Positions 50,066-58,662 of a stretch of 64,000 nt of DNA are shown piece after piece. Below the pieces are notes generated by a model, which was not told the origin of the DNA, made no database searches, and was given only the letters and a program-made list of their open reading frames with translations. Location of the stretch: the NCBI RefSeq assembly GCF_021183625.1, contig NZ_CP089214.1:6386001-6450000 (forward strand). Reading direction: 5' to 3'. Every line of letters begins with the position of its first letter. Within the stretch, counting starts at the first letter, position 1. The translations under genes and the position numbers were made by a program. This DNA comes from Nocardia asteroides (GTDB taxonomy: Bacteria; Actinomycetota; Actinomycetes; Mycobacteriales; Mycobacteriaceae).

Positions 50066-51418
50066 TCAGATCTCGGCGGCGCCGCGGTGCACGGTGACCG
50101 GCTCGGCGAGCCGCTGCTCGTCGACGACCTTCTGCAACTTCTCCAGCGTCTCCGCCAGCCCGGGGCCGAGCCGGGGGCCGGGGGTGAAGGTGGCGGGCAG
50201 GTGCCGCATCCCCTGGATCACCGCGATGGTGTCGTAGTGCACCGTCTCCTCCGGGATGACCCGGTAGTCCGGCATCCGGTCGAGCACCGCGACCAGCATC
50301 CGCTTGAAGACCGTGCGCGCCACGTTCGAGCCGATGCAGCGGTGGATGCCGAGCCCGAAGCTGTAGTGCCGGTTGCCCTTGCGGTCCAGCACCACCTGCT
50401 CCGGGTCCTCGAAGACGGCCGGGTCGCGGTTGGCCATGGCCCAGGAGAGCCACAGCCGCTCGCCCTCCTTGAAGGAGGCGCCCGCCGCGTCGAAGTCCTC
50501 GGCGACGGTGCGGCCGTCGCCGGGGGCGGGGGTGTAGTAGCGCAGGAACTCCTCGGTGGCGGAGTCCAGCAGCACGTCACGCTCCCGGCTCAGCTCGGCC
50601 CGCTGCTCCGGGTTCTCCGAGAGCCACTCCAGCGCGTGCGCGGTGAGCGCGGTGGTGGTGTCGAAGCCGCCGCCGATGAGCAGGCTGAGCATGCCCAGGA
50701 TCTCCATGTCCGGCAGCGGCTCGCCGTTCACCTGCGCGGCCGCGACCGCGTGGATCAGCCCCGGCCGCGGGTTCTGCTTGATCTCGGCCAGGTTGGTGAG
50801 CAGGTCGATGCCGAGGGCGCGGTGCATCTCCGCGACCCGCGGATAGTCGGGGGAGTCCGGCGGGGTGTAGACGGCGGCGTGCACCGGCTCGTTGTAGATG
50901 GTCCACTTGGCCAGCGGGACGCCGAGCATGCCGAGGGTGAGCACGGCGGGCACCACATTCGCCAGCTCGTCCACGAAATCGATGCGGCCGCTCTCGATGT
51001 GCTCGTCGATGGCGGCGCGCACCACCTCGTCCACGAACGGGATCCAGCGCTTCACCGCGGCGGGGGAGAGGTACGGGTTGAGCGCGGAGCGCAGCTCGCG
51101 GTGCTCCGGCTCGTCCATCTCCAGGATGCCGCCGCGGATGCCGCGGGCGCGCGGGGCGGGCGGGATGGAGATGCCCCGGTACCCCTTGCGCACGCCGTGC
51201 GGATCGTGGTCGTTCGACACGTGCGGGCAGCGCGCGAGCTCGAACACCTCGCGGTTGCCCGCCGCCACCCAGTGGCCGTCGTAGGTGTCGGTCCAGGCGA
51301 GCGGGCACGCGCCCTGCATCTCCTCGGTGATGTCCTGGAACTTCTCCCGGTACTCGGGTGCGAACCGGTCGAAGTGGAATCGAGGCTGCCGGTGGCTCGT
51401 GTTCTCGCCGGTGGTCAT
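50066..51418 (-). CDS. Cytochrome P450
   Basis: The 450-residue P450 has I-helix IGGGFDTTT (249-256) with an intact acid-alcohol pair, ExxR at E290-R293, and heme loop FGLGIHRCIG with Cys361. ATG at 51418 is the only start with a sensible N-terminus. A ferredoxin is encoded 10 bp upstream in the same operon. It is the second P450-ferredoxin pair under regulon-B sites. Confidence 0.92.
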   Translation of the reverse strand: MTTGENTSHRQPRFHFDRFAPEYREKFQDITEEMQGACPLAWTDTYDGHWVAAGNREVFELARCPHVSNDHDPHGVRKGYRGISIPPAPRARGIRGGILEMDEPEHRELRSALNPYLSPAAVKRWIPFVDEVVRAAIDEHIESGRIDFVDELANVVPAVLTLGMLGVPLAKWTIYNEPVHAAVYTPPDSPDYPRVAEMHRALGIDLLTNLAEIKQNPRPGLIHAVAAAQVNGEPLPDMEILGMLSLLIGGGFDTTTALTAHALEWLSENPEQRAELSRERDVLLDSATEEFLRYYTPAPGDGRTVAEDFDAAGASFKEGERLWLSWAMANRDPAVFEDPEQVVLDRKGNRHYSFGLGIHRCIGSNVARTVFKRMLVAVLDRMPDYRVIPEETVHYDTIAVIQGMRHLPATFTPGPRLGPGLAETLEKLQKVVDEQRLAEPVTVHRGAAEI

Positions 51419-51428
51419 GGGCCGCCTC

Positions 51429-51623
51429 CTATTCCGCGACGGAGATCGCGCGCTCGGGGCAGGAGTGCGCGGCCTCGCGGACCTGCTCCGCCTGGTCCCC
51501 GGGGACCTGCTCGGCCACCGGGGTGGAGTGGCCGTCGATATCACTGAGCTCGAACGACTGCGGGGCGATCATGGCGCACAATGTGTGCCCCTGGCAGCGA
51601 TCCTGATCGACCTGGACCTTCAC
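51429..51623 (-). CDS. [3Fe-4S]-type ferredoxin with CxxHxxC motif
   Basis: The 64-residue protein has CQGHTLC near residues 10-16 and SCPERAISVAE at the end. As in the ferredoxin at 43023, His occupies the second cluster position. GTG at 51623 has GGGAGA upstream. It lies between an SDR and its P450 partner. The two ferredoxins differ enough that they are probably specific to their own P450s. Confidence 0.9.
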   Translation of the reverse strand: MKVQVDQDRCQGHTLCAMIAPQSFELSDIDGHSTPVAEQVPGDQAEQVREAAHSCPERAISVAE

Positions 51624-51637
51624 GGTGTTTCTCCCTC

Positions 51638-52498
51638 TCAGATGTGGTAGTCGTACCACTTCAGGTAGCCGCCCGCGTCGACGCGCAGCTGCGTACCGGT
51701 GATGAAGCGAGCCTCCTCGGAGGCAAGGAAGAGCACGGCGTCGCTGATGTCCCCTGGTTCGACGTAGGGGATCGGCATGGCCTGCTGGACGCCGAAGGCT
51801 GGCTCGGCGTCGGCGCGGGTCGGGTGCTCCAGATCGGGGCGGAACGAGCGGTACATGGGCTCGCTCTGCAGCATGGGGGTGTTGCAGTTGGTCGGGTGGA
51901 TGACGTTGGCGCGGATGTTCTGCACCGAGATGTGCAGCGCCAGCTGGTGCACGTACTGCGCCAGCCCGCGCTTGGCCACCACGTAGGCGATGCCGCCCGG
52001 GTCCTTGCCCGGCTGGTCCACCTTGCCGATGTCCATCAGCGCCGCCACCGAGCCGGTGGCGATGATCGAGGCGCCCGCCTTCAGGTGCGGCAGCGACGCC
52101 TGGATGGTGTTGATGACGCCGATCAGGTTGGTGTCGATGACGTCCGACCAGGCCTGCCACTGCGGCTGGCCCTTCATCCCGGCGATCCCGGCCTGGGCCA
52201 CCACGATGTCCAGCCTGCCGAACTCGGCCATCGCGGTGGCGACCACCTCGCGCAGCCGCGGCGCGTCGCGCACATCGGCCTGCTCGGCGATGATCCGGCG
52301 GCCGGTCTTCTCGACCAGCCGCGCGGTCTCGTCCAGGTCCTCGCGGGTGGCCATCGGGTAGCCGATGGTGTCGATGTCGTGGCAGATGTCGATGGCGACG
52401 ATGTCGGCGCCCTCCTCCGCCAGCCGGACGGCGTGGCTGCGGCCCTGGCCGCGGGCCGCACCGGTGACGAAGGCGACCTTGCCCTCTACACGTCCCAC
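51638..52498 (-). CDS. Mycofactocin-dependent-type SDR (carveol dehydrogenase family)
   Basis: The 286-residue SDR has the hallmarks of the mycofactocin-associated family: EGKVAFVTGAARGQGRSHAV, GADIVAIDIC, ATREDLDETARLVEKTGRR, QADVRD, catalytic YVVAK and a long C-terminus with GTQLRVDAGGYLK. In these enzymes NAD(H) stays bound and electrons leave through the peptide-derived cofactor mycofactocin. It probably oxidises the alcohol made by the P450 of the same operon. GTG start at 52498. Confidence 0.85.
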   Translation of the reverse strand: MGRVEGKVAFVTGAARGQGRSHAVRLAEEGADIVAIDICHDIDTIGYPMATREDLDETARLVEKTGRRIIAEQADVRDAPRLREVVATAMAEFGRLDIVVAQAGIAGMKGQPQWQAWSDVIDTNLIGVINTIQASLPHLKAGASIIATGSVAALMDIGKVDQPGKDPGGIAYVVAKRGLAQYVHQLALHISVQNIRANVIHPTNCNTPMLQSEPMYRSFRPDLEHPTRADAEPAFGVQQAMPIPYVEPGDISDAVLFLASEEARFITGTQLRVDAGGYLKWYDYHI

Positions 52499-52523
52499 GG
52501 GAATTCCTCTCGTTCGATCTTGC

Positions 52524-53231
52524 TCAGGTGTTCCGGCCGCCGTTGACCCCGAGGATCTGGCCGGTGATGTAGCCGGCCTCCTCGGAGATCAGGAAGGCGC
52601 AGGCCGCGGCGATGTCCGCCGGGGTCCCGATGCGGCGCACCGGGGTTCGCTTGATGTGGTCCTCGACGGTGCCGCCGAGGCGCCCGCCGTCCTCGTTCTT
52701 GCGCAGCATCGGGGTGTCGATGAAGCCGGGCGGCACCGCGTTCACGGTGATGCCGTTGGGGCCGAGCTCCAGCGCCAGCGCCTTGGTGAGCCCGTTGACC
52801 GCCGACTTGGCCGCCACGTAGTGCGTCATGAACGGCTGGCCCGAGTGCGTGCTGGAGGAGGAGATGTTGACGATCCGGCCCCAGCGCTGCTCGAGCATGT
52901 CCGGCAGCACCGCCTGCACGCAGTGGAAGACGCCGTGCAGGTTCACATCGACGACGCGCTTCCATGTTTCGAAGGTGAGGTTCTTGAACTTCTCGAAGCC
53001 CTCCAGCCCGGCCGAGTTCACCAGCACGGTGACCGGCCCCAGCTCGGCGCGGATCGTCTCCAGCGCGGCGGCGATCTCCTCCGGCTTGGTGACGTCGGCC
53101 TTGAAGCCGAGCTTGTCGTCCTCGGCGGGGGCGAGATCGAGGGTGGCGACCCGGTAGCCGTCGCTCCGCAGCCGCTCCGCGATGCCGAGGCCGATACCGG
53201 ACGCGCCTCCGGTGACCACAGCGGTTCTCAC
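52524..53231 (-). CDS. Short-chain dehydrogenase/reductase
   Basis: The 235-residue FabG-like SDR has VRTAVVTGGASGIGLGIAE, NSAGL, NISSSSTHS, catalytic YVAAK and GYITGQILGVNGG. GTG at 53231 is the only start before the conserved beta strand. It is first in the SDR-SDR-ferredoxin-P450 operon; site B4 lies 50 bp upstream. Confidence 0.88.
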   Translation of the reverse strand: MRTAVVTGGASGIGLGIAERLRSDGYRVATLDLAPAEDDKLGFKADVTKPEEIAAALETIRAELGPVTVLVNSAGLEGFEKFKNLTFETWKRVVDVNLHGVFHCVQAVLPDMLEQRWGRIVNISSSSTHSGQPFMTHYVAAKSAVNGLTKALALELGPNGITVNAVPPGFIDTPMLRKNEDGGRLGGTVEDHIKRTPVRRIGTPADIAAACAFLISEEAGYITGQILGVNGGRNT

Positions 53232-53281
53232 GCGCGACCCCCGGGTGTAGTGTGCGACACAAGAATCTCCTTTTCGGATGT

Positions 53282-53296
53282 GAGAACGGTACTCTC
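53282..53296. promoter_or_regulatory. Regulon-B palindrome, site B4
   Basis: GAGAAC-GGT-ACTCTC, preceded by T and near-identical (14 of 15 bases) to site B6 at 60279. It lies 50 bp before the SDR start. Confidence 0.7.
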
Positions 53297-53372
53297 GCGG
53301 TGTCCGGTTTCGCAAGACTGGTGAGCATCCCGATCGGCGATAGTTGCCACGGCCCGCTGTGCTGAATGTATC

Positions 53373-53391
53373 ATTCTCGCCAAGAGAGAAT
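53373..53391. promoter_or_regulatory. Regulon-B half-sites in everted order, site B5
   Basis: ATTCTC (53373-53378) and GAGAAT (53386-53391) are the same half-sites as in B1 but point outward with a 7-base spacer, 26 bp before the ALDH start. Together with B4 they flank the divergent promoter region. Confidence 0.55.
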
Positions 53392-53417
53392 GTGCTTTCC
53401 AGTAGCGAGGAGACCGG

Positions 53418-54884
53418 ATGTCAACGCAGGAACAGGCGGTCGCAGTGGCGCGCCGGCTGCTGATCGATGGGCAGCTGGTCGAGACCGGGCGGACACTCGC
53501 CTCGCTCGACCCGGCCACCGGCGAGATCTACGGCTACGCCCCGGAGGCCGGGGTGGCCGAGGTGGACGCGGCGGTCGCCGCCGCGCGGCGCGCCTTCGAC
53601 GAGACCGATTGGGCCACGAACGCGGAGTTCCGGGCGCACTGCCTCGACCAGCTGCACACGGCGCTGCGCGCGAATCTCGAGGAGCTGCGCGCGCTGACCA
53701 TCGCCGAGGTGGGCGCCACCAAGGCGCTCACGCACGCGAACCAGCTGGAGACGCCGATCGAGATCGTCCGCTACTACGCGGACCTGTTGAAGACCTACGA
53801 CTTCACCGAGGATCTCGGCAATGTCGAGGTCCGCGGCCAGCAGCACCACCGCTGGGTGGAGAAGGAGGCGGCGGGCGTCGTCGCCGCCATCGCCGCCTAC
53901 AACTACCCGCACCAGCTGGCCTTCGCCAAGCTCGCGCCGTCGCTCGCCGCGGGCTGCACCGTCGTGCTCAAGGGCGCGCCGGACACCCCGCTGGCCACCC
54001 TCGCGATCGGCGAGATCATCGCGAACCACACCGACATCCCGGCGGGCGTGGTGAACGTCCTCGCCTCCTCCGACGTCGAGGTCGGCAAGCGGATGACCAC
54101 GCACCCGGACGTGGACGTGGTCACCTTCACCGGCTCCACCCCGGTCGGGCGGCAGATCATGGCCGCGGCCAGCGGCACGCTCAAGAAGGTGTTCCTGGAG
54201 CTCGGCGGCAAGTCCGCCGCGATCGTGCTGGACGACGCGGACTTCTCGCTCGCCGCCATGTTCGCCTCGTTCAGCATCGTGACGCACGCGGGCCAGGGCT
54301 GCGCGCTCACCACCAGGCTGCTGGTCCCGCGCAAGGACCACGACCGGATGGCGGAGCTGGTGGCCGGGAACTTCGCGCACGTCAAGCACGGCGACCCGAA
54401 CGACCCGGCCACCTACATGGGCCCGCTGATCAGCGAGCAGCAGCGGGAGAAGGTGGACGGGCTGGTCAAGCGCGCGGTCGAGGCGGGCGCCACCCTGGTG
54501 ACCGGCGGCGAGAAGCTGAACCCCGGCTTCTTCTACGCGCCGACGCTGCTGGCGAACGTCGACCCGGACAGCGAGATCGCGCAGGAGGAGGTCTTCGGCC
54601 CGGTCCTGGCGCTCATCCCGTACGACGATGACGACGACGCCGTCCGGATCGCCAACAACTCCATCTACGGCCTCTCCGGCGCGGTCTTCGGCGCCGACTC
54701 CGAGCGGGCCAAGGCGATCGCGCGGCGGATCCGCACCGGCACCTTCAGCATCAACGGCGGCAACTACTTCGCCCCGGACGCGCCGTTCGGCGGGTACAAG
54801 CAGTCCGGCATCGGCCGCGAGATGGGCCGGGTCGGGCTGGAGGAGTTCCTGCAGCTCAAGACCCTCGCCGAGGTGCTCCCGTGA
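53418..54884 (+). CDS. Aldehyde dehydrogenase (NAD(P)+)
   Basis: The 488-residue ALDH has AYNYP at 160-164, FTGSTPVG at 237-244, LELGGKS with Glu261 and HAGQGCAL with Cys295. It oxidises an aldehyde to the acid. ATG at 53418 has GCGAGGAG upstream. Its stop overlaps the CaiB start (GTGA). It is first in a four-gene operon divergent from the SDR/P450 operon, so P450, alcohol dehydrogenase and aldehyde dehydrogenase steps are encoded around one promoter region. Confidence 0.92.
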   Translation: MSTQEQAVAVARRLLIDGQLVETGRTLASLDPATGEIYGYAPEAGVAEVDAAVAAARRAFDETDWATNAEFRAHCLDQLHTALRANLEELRALTIAEVGATKALTHANQLETPIEIVRYYADLLKTYDFTEDLGNVEVRGQQHHRWVEKEAAGVVAAIAAYNYPHQLAFAKLAPSLAAGCTVVLKGAPDTPLATLAIGEIIANHTDIPAGVVNVLASSDVEVGKRMTTHPDVDVVTFTGSTPVGRQIMAAASGTLKKVFLELGGKSAAIVLDDADFSLAAMFASFSIVTHAGQGCALTTRLLVPRKDHDRMAELVAGNFAHVKHGDPNDPATYMGPLISEQQREKVDGLVKRAVEAGATLVTGGEKLNPGFFYAPTLLANVDPDSEIAQEEVFGPVLALIPYDDDDDAVRIANNSIYGLSGAVFGADSERAKAIARRIRTGTFSINGGNYFAPDAPFGGYKQSGIGREMGRVGLEEFLQLKTLAEVLP

Positions 54885-56089
54885 GCGGGCCGCTCGCGGG
54901 CATCAAGGTGCTCGAGGTCGCCATGTACGGCTTCGTCCCCTCGGCGGGCGCGGTGCTCTCCGACTGGGGCGCCGACGTGGTGAAGGTGGAGCACGCGGTC
55001 TCGGGCGACCCGCAGCGCGGGCTGCGCCGGGTCGGCGCCTTCACCGTGGAGGGCGACCCGAACCCCAATGTCGAACACGCCAACCGCGGCAAGCGCAGCG
55101 TCGGGATCGACATGTCGGTGGCCGAGGGGCGCGAGGTGATCCTGGAGCTGGCCAAGGGCGCCGACGTCTTCCTGACCAGCTTCCTGCCCTCGGCGCGCAG
55201 CAAGTTCGGCATCGACGTGGACGACATCCGCGCGGTGAATCCGTCGATCGTCTACGCCAGGGGCAGCGCGCTCGGCCCGCGCGGCACCGAGTCGGTGCGC
55301 GGCGGGTACGACATGACCGCCTTCTGGTGCCGCGGCGGCGTCGCCGCCACCATCACCCCGCCCGGCACCGACGGCATGATCCAGCCGCCCGGCCCCGCCT
55401 TCGGCGACACCATCTCCGGCACCAACCTGGCAGGCGGGATCGCGGCCGCGCTGCTCAAGCGCGAGCGCACCGGCGAGACCTCGGTGGTCGACGTCTCGCT
55501 GCTCGGCAGCGGGCTCTGGGCGCTCGGCCACACCATCGCGCTCTCGGCGCACGGCAAGCAGCCGATGGTGGCGCCGAAGCCGGGAACGCACGGCGCGCCG
55601 ACGAACCCGCTCTCCGGGCTCTACGCCACCTCGGACGGCCGGTTCCTCTCCTTCGTCATGCTGCAGCCGGGGAAGTTCTGGGCCGACGTGGCCCGGCACA
55701 TCGACCGCCCGGAGCTGGCCGACGACCCGCGCTTCGCGGACGCCGCCGCCATCGCGGAGAACACCGCGGCGGGCGTCGCCATCCTGCGCGAGGCGATCGG
55801 CGCGCGCACGCTGGCCGAGTGGACCGAGCGCTTCGCCACGCTCGCCGGGCCGTGGGCGCCGGTGCAGGATTCGCAGCAGCTGCTCTCCGACGGGCAGATC
55901 CGGGCCAACGAGTACGTGCTGCCCGCGGGCGAGCTGCAGCTGGTCTCCAGCCCGGTGCAGTTCGACGTGGCCGCGCCGGAGCTGCGGCCCGGCCCGGAGT
56001 TCGCGGCCCAGACCGAAGAGGTCCTGCTCGAGCTCGGCTTCGACTGGGATCGGATCATCGCGCTGAAGACCGCGGGCGCGGTCTCCTGA
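54881..56089 (+). CDS. CaiB/BaiF family (class III) CoA-transferase
   Basis: The 402-residue protein has GIKVLEVAMYGFVPSAGAVL, GADVVKVEH, ANRGKRSVGIDM and likely nucleophile Asp144 in GGYDMTAFW. It puts CoA on the acid made by the ALDH, or swaps CoA between intermediates. GTG overlaps the ALDH stop, and the next gene starts 19 bp later. Confidence 0.9.
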   Translation: MSGPLAGIKVLEVAMYGFVPSAGAVLSDWGADVVKVEHAVSGDPQRGLRRVGAFTVEGDPNPNVEHANRGKRSVGIDMSVAEGREVILELAKGADVFLTSFLPSARSKFGIDVDDIRAVNPSIVYARGSALGPRGTESVRGGYDMTAFWCRGGVAATITPPGTDGMIQPPGPAFGDTISGTNLAGGIAAALLKRERTGETSVVDVSLLGSGLWALGHTIALSAHGKQPMVAPKPGTHGAPTNPLSGLYATSDGRFLSFVMLQPGKFWADVARHIDRPELADDPRFADAAAIAENTAAGVAILREAIGARTLAEWTERFATLAGPWAPVQDSQQLLSDGQIRANEYVLPAGELQLVSSPVQFDVAAPELRPGPEFAAQTEEVLLELGFDWDRIIALKTAGAVS

Positions 56090-56108
56090 GGCCGGAGAGG
56101 AGCTGATC

Positions 56109-57284
56109 ATGCCGCACGTCGCGTCGATGGGGACGTACCTGCCGTGCTGGGGGGATCGCCACGACCGGGTCGCCGGCGACGACGAGGACGCCGTGACGCT
56201 CGCCGTCGAGGCCGGGCGCGCCGCGCTGGCGGGCGGCGAACCGGTCGAGCGGGTCGTCCTGGTCAGCCGCGAGCTGCCGCTGGTCGGCAGCAGCAACGCG
56301 GCGGTGCTGCTGGCCGGGCTCGGGCTCGACCCCGAACTCGAGGTGATCGAGCGGCTCGGCGGCGCCCCCGCCACGCTGGACGCGCTGAGCTCGGCCCGCC
56401 CGCGCACCCTCGTCATCGGGGTCGACCTGGAACCCGCCGGCGCGGCGGCGGCCTGGCTCTCCGATCGGGACGGTGCGCAGGTGCGCACCACGGCGCGGGT
56501 CTCCCGCAGCCTGCCGGTGCGCACCCGCAACGACGCGGGCGTGCACGACTACGGCGATCCCCGGCTGCTGCGCGAGCGCGGCCTCGCCGCCTCGCTCTCC
56601 GCGGCCTGGCTGGATACCCCGGTCGCGGTGGCCGGGGTCGACCACAAGCAGGCCACCGCGCTCTGCCAGACCCCGCCGCCGCAGGTGCCGACGCTCGGCG
56701 CCTCCGCCGCGCTCTTCGCGCTCGCCACCATGGTCGAGTGGGACGCGGCCGGGCTGCTGGTCGGCGTCGAGCAGGCCAGCCTCTCCGGGGTGACCGTCGT
56801 GCCGGGCCCGGTCGCGCTGAAGCGGGTGGAGCCGCCCGCCCGGCCGCCATCGGACGGCACCTTCGAACCCGGCGCCGACCTGCCGATCTCGCTCGCCGCC
56901 TACGACCGCGCCTTCGAGGCCAAGGTGCGCTGGGAGGCGGGCAGCCACCCGGGCAGCGACGAGCTGGACTTCCCGCCGCGCTACCGCCTCGGCGCCGACG
57001 GCACGCTCGCCACCGACTACACCCTCGTCCCGCTGCCGCGTACCGGAGCCGTGTACGCGGAGACCACCGTCCGGATGCCGGTGCCCGGGCTGAAGAGCCC
57101 GTACTCGCTGGTCATCGTCGAGCTCGACGGGGTCGGGGTGCGTGCGCTCGCCAAGGTCACCGGCGCCGACGCGGGCACCGCCGCCATCGGGGTGCGCGGG
57201 CGGATGGTGCTGCGCCGGGTCGCGGAGCGCTCCGGCGTGCCGGACTACGGGTACGCCTTCGAACCGGAAACGGAGAACTCATGA
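56109..57284 (+). CDS. HMG-CoA-synthase-like/thiolase-fold protein fused to a DUF35-like OB domain
   Basis: The 391-residue protein has an N-terminal thiolase-superfamily half (MPHVASMGTYLP, then ERLGGAPATLDALSSARPRTLVIG) and a C-terminal OB-like domain from about 285 (PPRYRLGADGTLATDYTLVP, KVTGADAGTAAIGVRGRMVL). The expected nucleophile position reads GGAPAT, with no Cys, and the OB part lacks the zinc-ribbon cysteines. It overlaps the following thiolase gene (ATGA). Archaeal HMG-CoA synthase, thiolase and DUF35 form one complex; this fusion plus its neighbour looks like a catabolic counterpart with a scaffold role. Confidence 0.72.
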   Translation: MPHVASMGTYLPCWGDRHDRVAGDDEDAVTLAVEAGRAALAGGEPVERVVLVSRELPLVGSSNAAVLLAGLGLDPELEVIERLGGAPATLDALSSARPRTLVIGVDLEPAGAAAAWLSDRDGAQVRTTARVSRSLPVRTRNDAGVHDYGDPRLLRERGLAASLSAAWLDTPVAVAGVDHKQATALCQTPPPQVPTLGASAALFALATMVEWDAAGLLVGVEQASLSGVTVVPGPVALKRVEPPARPPSDGTFEPGADLPISLAAYDRAFEAKVRWEAGSHPGSDELDFPPRYRLGADGTLATDYTLVPLPRTGAVYAETTVRMPVPGLKSPYSLVIVELDGVGVRALAKVTGADAGTAAIGVRGRMVLRRVAERSGVPDYGYAFEPETENS

Positions 57285-58444
57285 GAAGGGTCGCCGTCGT
57301 CGGCGCCGGGATGACGCCGTTCGCCGAGCACTACGCGCTCGGCATCCAGGATCTGCTGCCCATGGCCTTCGCCGAGTGCGCGGCATCGGTGGACAAGGGT
57401 GTGCGGCTCACCGACATCGAGGCCGCCTGGTTCGGCGCGCTGCGCACCACCGACGGCTTCCCCGCCGGCGTGCTCGCCGACTCGCTCGGCGTGCCCGACC
57501 TGCCGGTGACGCACGTCGAGAACTCCTGCGCCACCGGCAACGACGCGGTGCGCAACGCGCTCTACGCCATCGCCGCCGGCGCGGTGGACGTGGCACTGGT
57601 GATCGGCGCGGACAAGCTGCGCGAGACCGCCGAGAAGGACATGCTGCGCGAGTGGGAGTCGATGACGCGGCACCGCTCCTGGGACTACCAGCTCGGGCTC
57701 TTCGCCCCCGCCGGGTTCGCGCTGCACGTCAACCGGTACCTGTACGAATCGCCCGCTACCCGCGAGCACCTCGCCATGGTCGCGGTGAAGAACCACCGGC
57801 ACGGCGCGACGAACCCGAAGGCGCGGCTGCGCTTCGAGATCAGCGTGGAGCAGGCGCTGGCGGCGCCGATCGTCGCCGAGCCCTTCGGCGTCTACGACTG
57901 CGTGCCGCAGAGCGACGGCGCCGCCGCGCTCATCCTCGCCGCCGAGGACGTGGTCGACCGCTACACCGACGCCCCCGTCTGGGTGCGCGGGGTCGGGCTC
58001 GGGCTGGACACCGTCATGCACCAGCACCGCGCCGACCTCACCACCTTCCAGGCCACCGTGCGCGCCGCGCGCCGCGCCTTCGACATGGCCGGGCTCGGGC
58101 CGTCCGACATCGACGTCGCCGAGGTGCACGACTACTTCACCGGCATCGAGCTCATGAGCTACGAGGACCTGGGCTTCGCCGAGCGGCACGAGGGGTACAA
58201 GCTGCTCGAGGCCGGGGTGACATCGGTCGGCGGCGCGCTCCCGGTCAACCCCAGCGGTGGGCTCAAGTGCAAGGGCCACCCGCCGGGCGCCACCGGCGTC
58301 GCCCAGTGCGTCGAGCTCTTCGAGCAGCTGCGCGGGACCGCCGTCAACCAGGTCGACGGCGCCCGGATCGGCCTGGCGCACAACCTGGGTGGGCCGACCG
58401 CGGTAGCCGCTGTCACGATCCTCGAGGGGCCGGGGCGGTCGTAG
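57281..58444 (+). CDS. Thiolase / SCPx-type acetyl-CoA acetyltransferase
   Basis: The 387-residue protein has the nucleophile in VENSCATGNDAVRNA (Cys83), VAEVHDYFTGIELMSYEDLGF and the catalytic His in GGLKCKGHPPGATGVAQ. It would cleave a 3-oxoacyl-CoA. ATG at 57281 overlaps the HMGS-like gene. The final codons, VTILEGPGRS and stop, are the first unit of a tandem repeat that continues beyond the gene. Confidence 0.9.
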   Translation: MRRVAVVGAGMTPFAEHYALGIQDLLPMAFAECAASVDKGVRLTDIEAAWFGALRTTDGFPAGVLADSLGVPDLPVTHVENSCATGNDAVRNALYAIAAGAVDVALVIGADKLRETAEKDMLREWESMTRHRSWDYQLGLFAPAGFALHVNRYLYESPATREHLAMVAVKNHRHGATNPKARLRFEISVEQALAAPIVAEPFGVYDCVPQSDGAAALILAAEDVVDRYTDAPVWVRGVGLGLDTVMHQHRADLTTFQATVRAARRAFDMAGLGPSDIDVAEVHDYFTGIELMSYEDLGFAERHEGYKLLEAGVTSVGGALPVNPSGGLKCKGHPPGATGVAQCVELFEQLRGTAVNQVDGARIGLAHNLGGPTAVAAVTILEGPGRS

Positions 58445-58554
58445 CGGTCACGATCCTCGAGGGGCCGGGGCGGTCGTAGTGGTCACGATTCTCCGGGGGC
58501 CGGGGCGGGCGGTCGTAGCGGTCACGATCCTCCGGGGGCCGGGGCGGTCGTAGC
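58412..58554. repeat. Four-unit tandem repeat made from the thiolase 3' end
   Basis: The segment starting GTCACGATCCTCGAGGGGCC occurs at 58412, 58447, 58482 and 58521 (periods 35, 35 and 39 bp). The first unit is the last coding part of the thiolase. Each copy keeps the GGTCGTAG stop segment. The third copy has a 4-bp GCGG insertion. Confidence 0.85.
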
Positions 58555-58621
58555 CCCGTGCGCACCGGGCGGCTGTCGCGCTGCGGTCCGGCCGCAGGCC
58601 GGAAATCTCCCCCTGCACGGA

Positions 58622-58653
58622 ACGAGCCCGGCACCGAAAGGTGCCGGGCTCGT
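58622..58653. terminator. Bidirectional terminator hairpin with GAAA loop
   Basis: ACGAGCCCGGCACC (58622-58635) and GGTGCCGGGCTCGT (58640-58653) form a perfect 14-bp stem closed by GAAA. It lies between the convergent thiolase and EthD-like genes and could end both transcripts. Confidence 0.8.
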
Positions 58654-58662
58654 GCCGATCGA

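Noticed and set aside
58412..58554. CRISPR array
   Set aside because: The units are contiguous without unique spacers and derive from the end of the thiolase gene.
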